NCBI GenBank assembly: GCA_017452565.1
Contig: JAFTMF010000065.1
Location: 1-9,080, forward strand
DNA: 9,080 bases
Source of the DNA: Clostridia bacterium
GTDB lineage: Bacteria > Bacillota > Clostridia > Oscillospirales > CAG-272
Reading direction: 5' to 3'
This document shows positions 5,818 through 9,080 of this stretch, piece after piece. The position numbers and the translations under genes are program-made. The notes under the pieces were generated by a model. It searched no databases and was not told the DNA's origin. It saw only the letters and a program-made list of their open reading frames with translations. Each line of letters begins with the position of its first letter. Within the stretch, counting starts at the first letter, position 1.

Positions 5818-6066
5818 GCGCTTGGGCGGACCGTCCGGGAGGCCGGTCCCTACAGGTTTGTGCGAACAACGCGCTTCGATTGTTTATCGGGTGCAAACCG
5901 TTTGGACGGGCCGTCGAGGACATTGCAGAAAGCCGCGTAGCGACGTCTGCAACCCCCACAAGGGGTGCGGTGCGGATCGTACGGCCGGACGCGCAATGCG
6001 CGCCCCTACGGAAACGTGCGGTGCAAATTTGCTCCAACCCCGTAGGGGCGATTCACGAATCGCCCG
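5818..6066. repeat. Mosaic of short palindromic repeats, no gene
   Basis: Several GC-rich palindromes follow one another. GGACCG (5828-5833) pairs with CGGTCC (5844-5849). A REP-like unit lies at 5923-5952. CGCGC-AAT-GCGCG spans 5990-6002. CCCC-GTA-GGGG spans 6038-6048, and GGGCGATTC with GAATCGCCC spans 6046-6065. Phrases such as GGGCGATTCACGAATCGCCC and the GCGCAATGCGC type are familiar as dispersed intergenic repeats in gut Firmicutes; that is recalled, not searched. Several long frames run through here, but none has a ribosome binding site or protein-like composition. Positions 6067-6134 show nothing further. Confidence 0.75.
5923..5952 (+). repeat. Single REP-like hairpin
   Basis: TTGCAGA (5923-5929) pairs with TCTGCAA (5946-5952), enclosing GCCGC-GTA-GCGAC. 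It is the same element as 170-195 and 281-306. It aligns over 27 bases without gaps to the tandem units at 3361-3441 (4 differences from unit one). Confidence 0.85.
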
Positions 6067-6134
6067 TTCGTTCTCCATCGCTATACCCCTACAAGGTAAA
6101 AAAACTTCCGCAGTTCCCCCCCCATCTTGCCAGC

Positions 6135-6165
6135 AAAAACGGCAGTGACTGCATTGTCACTGCCG
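6135..6165 (-). terminator. Terminator of the HExxH peptidase gene
   Basis: A perfect 10-bp stem, CGGCAGTGAC (6140-6149) and GTCACTGCCG (6156-6165), has a 6-base loop. On the minus strand it is followed by five Ts (6139-6135), and it starts 5 bases after the peptidase stop codon. The plus-strand tail CTATTTTATT could also stop transcripts arriving from the left. Confidence 0.9.
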
Positions 6166-6170
6166 CTATT

Positions 6171-7124
6171 TTATTCGCAATTGAGATAGGTTCTTGCTGC
6201 AGAGTAGTGCCGGTGGATGGCTCCCCGCAGGGGGGCTGCCTGCAGGAGCGGAGAGACGTCGCCCTTGTGTTCCACGCCCGAAGAGAGATAGGCGCTGTCG
6301 GAGGCGAGATACTCCTCCCACAGGGCGAAGAGATCCTTTCCCTGTGCGCCGGTGCCGGCAAAGACTGCCTGCCACGCCGAGCCGTCGGGCATCCAAGCCG
6401 CTGCGTTATACTCCTCGCTGCACTGATGGATGCACTCGTTCATCTCGCGGATGATGTCCCGATGGGTGGTGGAATAGGTGTAGTCCAACCACACCCAGAA
6501 GCGTACCGAATCAAAGGGATTGTCCTCTTCTTCGGGGGTCTGGAGCTCCCAGCCGCAATCGTTGAAGAGGCCGCCCTTGTAGGCGTACAGATACCGGCAG
6601 AAGTCGGCGAATCGCTCCACCATATAGGTGTCATCCTCCTGCTGGGGCATATAGCCGTCCTGCCAATCGCCTTGGATGGTGTGGGCAAACTCGTGGGTGA
6701 GGCAATCGAAATCCTCGGGGCACTGTTCCAGCCAGCGATCGTGGATGTGCACCTTGTTCTCCCAAGCGCAGGCGATTTCGTAGTCGAAATCCTCGATGAG
6801 CAGGATCACGTCCCGAGGGGTGTCGCTGCGGCCGAAGCGGGCGTACATTTGGGGATAGCAATAGAAAAACAGCTTGGCGGCGGTGACGATCTGCCACGGC
6901 TTGGTGTGGCCTGCCGCTCCCGACAGATCGACGGTGAGGGTGAAATCGGTGTGGTTGACGGTGCCTGCAAGGCGGATCTGCTTTGCATCGGCCAAAACGG
7001 TAGCGGTGATGCCGTCGGCAATCTCGCTCAGATCAAACAGAGGCAGGATGGAATCGGGGGCGCTGAAATCCAATGCTTCGGGGAAGCATTGATTGGGGGG
7101 TAAAATAGGGGTATTCGGGGTCAT
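6171..7124 (-). CDS. Basic-secretory-protein-like HExxH metallopeptidase
   Basis: The product is 317 residues from the ATG at 7124, chosen because GGAAAGG lies 8 bases upstream. An in-frame GTG at 7154 would place that site inside the gene. The central zinc motif is in LTHEFAHTIQ (His144, Glu145, His148), and 20 residues later comes VERFADFCRYLY (Glu170, Asp174). An HExxHxxQ motif followed by an E-x-x-A-D segment resembles the plant and bacterial basic secretory protein peptidases (Pfam PF04450 type). The C-terminal part is rich in Trp and Tyr and includes a WAVWxD-like helix pair. Plant and many bacterial members are secreted, but this one has no signal peptide or lipobox and appears cytoplasmic. 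The substrate is unknown. It is monocistronic, with its own strong promoter (7164-7192) and terminator. The family assignment is from motif reading only; another gluzincin family is possible. Confidence 0.85.
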   Translation of the reverse strand: MTPNTPILPPNQCFPEALDFSAPDSILPLFDLSEIADGITATVLADAKQIRLAGTVNHTDFTLTVDLSGAAGHTKPWQIVTAAKLFFYCYPQMYARFGRSDTPRDVILLIEDFDYEIACAWENKVHIHDRWLEQCPEDFDCLTHEFAHTIQGDWQDGYMPQQEDDTYMVERFADFCRYLYAYKGGLFNDCGWELQTPEEEDNPFDSVRFWVWLDYTYSTTHRDIIREMNECIHQCSEEYNAAAWMPDGSAWQAVFAGTGAQGKDLFALWEEYLASDSAYLSSGVEHKGDVSPLLQAAPLRGAIHRHYSAARTYLNCE

Positions 7125-7163
7125 TCGGGGTACCTTTCCTCGTTTAGTTTTCACAATGGTAAT

Positions 7164-7192
7164 AGTATAGCAAAACGGCGAGGGTTTGTCAA
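7164..7192 (-). promoter_or_regulatory. Promoter of the peptidase gene
   Basis: On the minus strand, TTGACA (7192-7187) and TATACT (7169-7164) are separated by 17 bases, with a start predicted near 7157 and a leader of about 33 bases. The -35 box begins only one base after the terminator-like hairpin at 7194-7240. Confidence 0.85.
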
Positions 7193-7193
7193 G

Positions 7194-7240
7194 AAGAACT
7201 TCCCACCATTCCGGAATTCCGTGAACGGTGGGAAGTTCTT
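7194..7240 (-). terminator. Long hairpin at the end of the deacetylase unit
   Basis: AAGAACTTCCCACC (7194-7207) and GGTGGGAAGTTCTT (7227-7240) form a perfect 14-bp stem. The 19-base loop contains the palindrome CGGAATTCCG. It starts at the last base of the stop codon of the 145-residue gene. The minus-strand tail (CTTGACA) has few Ts, so it may be a weak terminator, a 3' stabilising stem, or both. Confidence 0.7.
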
Positions 7241-7677
7241 TATAGCAACGTTTTGATTCGCTTGGTGCGGACTCGGATGTCCTCGGCCATCCAAGCGGTG
7301 GCGCCCTGATCCAGCCCCTTCTCGTGGAGGAGATAGCCCATCCGCTTCAGCGCATTGTAAAGCGCATTTGCCAAATCTTGGAAACTGCACTCCCCCGACA
7401 GCAGACAGCGATCTTCCCGCATACAGGAAAGAGCCAGCGCATCGCCCTTTCTGCGGACGACGATCTCGTAAGGGCCGTCCATAAAGAGCCATTCAAACCC
7501 CTCCGAGGCATCGGAGAAGGAGAAGAGCGCACTACTCCACCAGCCAAGGAGAGTGTGGCTGAAGTCGTCCCAATCGGTGTCGGGAAAGGCCTCGCCGTCG
7601 ATCTCCATCCAAATGGGGGAGACCAGCTCAGAGTGCAGGTCGAAGTCGTCGCCCAGCTTGATTTCGATGTGGTTCAT
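7240..7677 (-). CDS. Uncharacterised 145-residue protein
   Basis: I cannot name this family. The start ATG at 7677 has AAAGGAG 7 bases upstream. The protein is small, soluble and acidic in its first half, with no signal peptide. Recognisable features are SPIWMEIDGEAFPDTDWDDF (20-39), a Trp pair at 46-47 and FMDGPYEIVVRRKGD (from 65), followed by a helical segment ending in a basic tail (RVRTKRIKTLL). A Trp-rich, IDGE/DGP-type beta core suggests a small binding or immunity-like protein, but nothing in the sequence proves it, and no toxin gene is adjacent. It lies 27 bases after the deacetylase stop codon and so is probably cotranscribed with it. Confidence 0.8.
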   Translation of the reverse strand: MNHIEIKLGDDFDLHSELVSPIWMEIDGEAFPDTDWDDFSHTLLGWWSSALFSFSDASEGFEWLFMDGPYEIVVRRKGDALALSCMREDRCLLSGECSFQDLANALYNALKRMGYLLHEKGLDQGATAWMAEDIRVRTKRIKTLL

Positions 7678-7704
7678 TGATACACTCCTTTGATCGGTTA
7701 TAGT

Positions 7705-8403
7705 TTACAGTCCGAATACTTCCTTGTTGGTGCCGTAGAAAATATCCTCGTGACCCGAAATCAGCTTGCAGATGCTCTCGAAGCGATCCCAAGAATCGTC
7801 GAAGTCGAACTCGTAGCTGTGTCCCCAGAGATAGAGGAGCTTCGGGGAGTCCACCTCCGCCTCCAGGAAGGCACGGCAGATCTCCTCGGTACGGGAGTCG
7901 ATGACGTGGATGGTGGGATTGAAGCGGTAGAGATTCTCCTGCTGTTCCCAGGAATAGGTAGAGGTGATGGTGCGGCTGTATTTTACGCCCGTGTTCTCTT
8001 TTATCACCTTTGCCACATGATCGTTGTTGTTCACGCCGCCGCAGGGGTAGGCCATGCCGATGACCTCGTAGCCGCAAATGGCGGTGAGATTTTTGCGATC
8101 CTCCTCCACCTGACGGATGATCTCCTCATCGGGGAGGGTGGTTAGATTGGGATGGGTGAGGGTATGCACCGCCACCTCGTGATTTTTGTACAGCGAAGCG
8201 ACACTGGCAGGGTCAACTTTATTGTGGTCGGCGCTTTCCCCGCGGCTGTTGGTGAGTCTGCCGGGTTTGCCGAAAATAGCCGAGTTGAGGTTGAATGTGC
8301 ATTTGAGCCCGTAGCGATCCAGCAGTTCAATCAGGCGTGCGTCTTGGGTGACGCCGTCGTCGAAGCTCAGGGTGATGGCTTTCAGTTTTCCGTTGGGATA
8401 CAT
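7705..8403 (-). CDS. Polysaccharide deacetylase (NodB domain, CE4)
   Basis: NodB-fold metal-dependent deacetylases remove N- or O-acetyl groups from chitooligosaccharides, peptidoglycan or other glycans. All 232 residues fit one NodB domain. Motif 1 is SFDDG (13-17, with Asp15 and Asp16 as base and metal ligand). Motif 2 is HTLTH (His80 and His84 as metal ligands). Motif 3 is AYPCGG (118-123), and the last motif is LYLWGH with catalytic His195. The metal triad and both catalytic residues are present. There is no signal peptide or membrane anchor, so it is predicted to act in the cytoplasm, unlike most cell-wall CE4 enzymes. That suggests a small soluble substrate such as an amino sugar derivative, or export by an unusual route. 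The start is set by AGGAGG at 8415-8420, 11 bases upstream. It is the first gene of a two-gene unit. Confidence 0.93.
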   Translation of the reverse strand: MYPNGKLKAITLSFDDGVTQDARLIELLDRYGLKCTFNLNSAIFGKPGRLTNSRGESADHNKVDPASVASLYKNHEVAVHTLTHPNLTTLPDEEIIRQVEEDRKNLTAICGYEVIGMAYPCGGVNNNDHVAKVIKENTGVKYSRTITSTYSWEQQENLYRFNPTIHVIDSRTEEICRAFLEAEVDSPKLLYLWGHSYEFDFDDSWDRFESICKLISGHEDIFYGTNKEVFGL

Positions 8404-8450
8404 AGTTGATACTTCCTCCTACAATGATGACGGTTCTGTTTCTACTAAAT

Positions 8451-8504
8451 ATTCTAATTCTTCTGCAATTACTAATTATTCTGATTCTTCTAAATCTCTG
8501 ATTA
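8451..8504 (-). repeat. Purine-rich leader with an imperfect 27-bp repeat
   Basis: Most of the roughly 100-base leader predicted before the deacetylase gene is AT-rich. On the minus strand its RNA is rich in A and G, with AGAAGAAT recurring. Units at 8451-8477 and 8478-8504 share a 14-base core (13 of 14 identical, plus-strand ATTCTAATTCTTCT) and diverge after it. No start codon for a leader peptide and no stable hairpin is evident. Confidence 0.6.
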
Positions 8505-8509
8505 CCCAC

Positions 8510-8538
8510 ATTGTAGCACTTTTGCACAAGATTGTCAA
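8510..8538 (-). promoter_or_regulatory. Promoter of the deacetylase unit
   Basis: On the minus strand, TTGACA (8538-8533) and TACAAT (8515-8510) are separated by 17 bases, with a TGC extension before the -10. The predicted start is near 8503. It lies just downstream of the 88-residue gene. Confidence 0.87.
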
Positions 8539-8572
8539 CTATTTACCGTCAATTTGTTACAAAAAGCACAGA

Positions 8573-8839
8573 TCATTTGCGTGCATTCAGCTTTGCCTCC
8601 ACCTCCACTTCCCTTGCCGCCTCGATGATCTCGGAGAGGGCTTCGGGAGCGGGCATTTGCTCGGTGAGGGTCTGTGCCAGCGCCTCCGCCCGTGCGCGGT
8701 CGGTGAAGAGGGCGGGATAGGAGCAGTGCAGGCGTGCGTCTCTGTCGGGGAGCCGCCACACGTCGATGCCGTAGAGGGTGCGGCAGATCCCGTGGGGGTC
8801 CAGTTGGCGGTCGGTGCGGATGAGATAGATATATTTCAT
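8573..8839 (-). CDS. Small uncharacterised protein, 88 residues (possibly DUF6514-like)
   Basis: The ATG at 8839 has AAAGGG 7 bases upstream. The protein begins MKYIYLIRT, has CRTLYGIDVWRL (19-30), and then a helical, Ala/Glu-rich second half (SYPALFTDRARAEALAQTL and SEIIEAAREVEVEAK). An N-terminal beta hairpin with YGI followed by helices that end in an IIE segment resembles small Firmicutes proteins grouped as DUF6514. That match is from memory and weak. There is no signal peptide or membrane segment. A TATACT at about 8879-8884 on the minus strand could be its -10, but no good -35 is present. No terminator separates it from the deacetylase promoter, so some read-through is likely. Confidence 0.72.
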   Translation of the reverse strand: MKYIYLIRTDRQLDPHGICRTLYGIDVWRLPDRDARLHCSYPALFTDRARAEALAQTLTEQMPAPEALSEIIEAAREVEVEAKLNARK

Positions 8840-8923
8840 AGTTAAACCCTTTCTAAAAAACAGACTAATGCTATTAGTATATCGGGATGGCGGGTTTTAT
8901 GCCACCGTTTGACGTGTGAGCGC

Positions 8924-8954
8924 AAAAAAATCCCACCGCCTGTGCGGTGGGATT
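8924..8954 (-). terminator. Terminator for a minus-strand gene outside the window
   Basis: AATCCCACCGC (8929-8939) and GCGGTGGGATT (8944-8954) form an 11-bp stem with loop CTGT. On the minus strand it is followed by an unbroken T run opposite the As at 8924-8930. It insulates the 88-residue gene from transcription entering from the right edge. Confidence 0.9.
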
Positions 8955-9010
8955 GAGTGTCGAAAAAGTATTCATTAGAAAGACGCATTAGCAATATGCA
9001 CAAACCAAAG

Positions 9011-9047
9011 CCTTCCCCTACGGGGAAGGTGGCACGCCGTAGGCGTG
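9011..9047 (+). repeat. Dispersed double-hairpin repeat
   Basis: Two adjacent palindromes, CCTTCCCC-TAC-GGGGAAGG (9011-9029) and CACGCC-GTA-GGCGTG (9033-9047), are followed by ACGGAAGAGG. The first hairpin has the same form as the one at 144-162. This two-hairpin layout is a familiar intergenic repeat in gut Clostridia (recalled, not searched). It may extend into the sequence past the window. Confidence 0.75.
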
Positions 9048-9080
9048 ACGGAAGAGGTCTACCGCACAAAATACTACGAA

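Noticed and set aside
5745..7103. 452-codon open frame on the plus strand through the repeat mosaic and opposite the peptidase
   Set aside because: It begins inside the displaced comM end, crosses a terminator and several palindromes, and runs antisense to a gene with a clear start, promoter and zinc motif.
7125..7154. GTG start 10 codons upstream of the peptidase ATG
   Set aside because: It would place the GGAAAGG ribosome binding site inside the gene, and no other site precedes the GTG.
8842..9069. 75-codon minus-strand frame at the right edge
   Set aside because: It is translated from the dispersed double-hairpin repeat and a terminator, with no ribosome binding site.

Overview
The window reads as a chromosomal stretch from a GC-rich gut-type Clostridia, most likely an uncultured member of the Oscillospirales/Ruminococcaceae. 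The reasons are strong AAAGGAG-type ribosome binding sites, textbook TTGACA/TATAAT promoters, a 363-residue Firmicutes-style PfkA, a DUF4886 lipoprotein, and many short palindromic repeats of the kind that litter these genomes. The taxonomic call is inference; there is no rRNA or other marker gene.

Layout, left to right. Positions 1-135 are the end of an insertion sequence, with the first 15 codons of an IS481-like transposase on the minus strand. Positions 144-306 hold two REP-like hairpins facing each other. Positions 371-1711 (minus) encode a DUF4886 lipoprotein driven by a full-consensus promoter that diverges from pfkA. pfkA (1964-3055, plus) is ATP-dependent 6-phosphofructokinase and ends in a strong terminator. 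Positions 3117-3472 are a repeat-filled spacer: two 46-bp direct repeats, then three 27-bp tandem units that are a tandem form of the REP hairpin. comM/yifB (3473-5002, plus) follows. Its last 65 bp are repeated at 5689-5753, and between the copies lies an AT-rich 684-bp segment with one small lipoprotein gene (5032-5637). The apparent native comM terminator sits only after the second copy. Positions 5805-6135 are a mosaic of palindromic repeats without genes.

The right third is on the minus strand. It contains a basic-secretory-protein-like HExxH peptidase without a signal peptide (6171-7124), a two-gene unit of a NodB-type polysaccharide deacetylase (7705-8403) and an unrecognised 145-residue protein (7240-7677), and a small 88-residue protein (8573-8839). 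Promoters with TTGACA -35 boxes and 17-bp spacers precede the peptidase and the deacetylase unit. The window ends with a minus-strand terminator and another dispersed double-hairpin repeat.

The genes do not form one pathway. pfkA and comM are housekeeping genes, while the lipoproteins, deacetylase and peptidase are accessory. The most notable structure is the comM 3'-end duplication around the AT-rich lipoprotein cargo, which has the geometry of att-flanked integration but contains no recombinase. The second is a REP-like hairpin family present as single copies, an inverted pair and a tandem array, with base changes that keep the stems paired.
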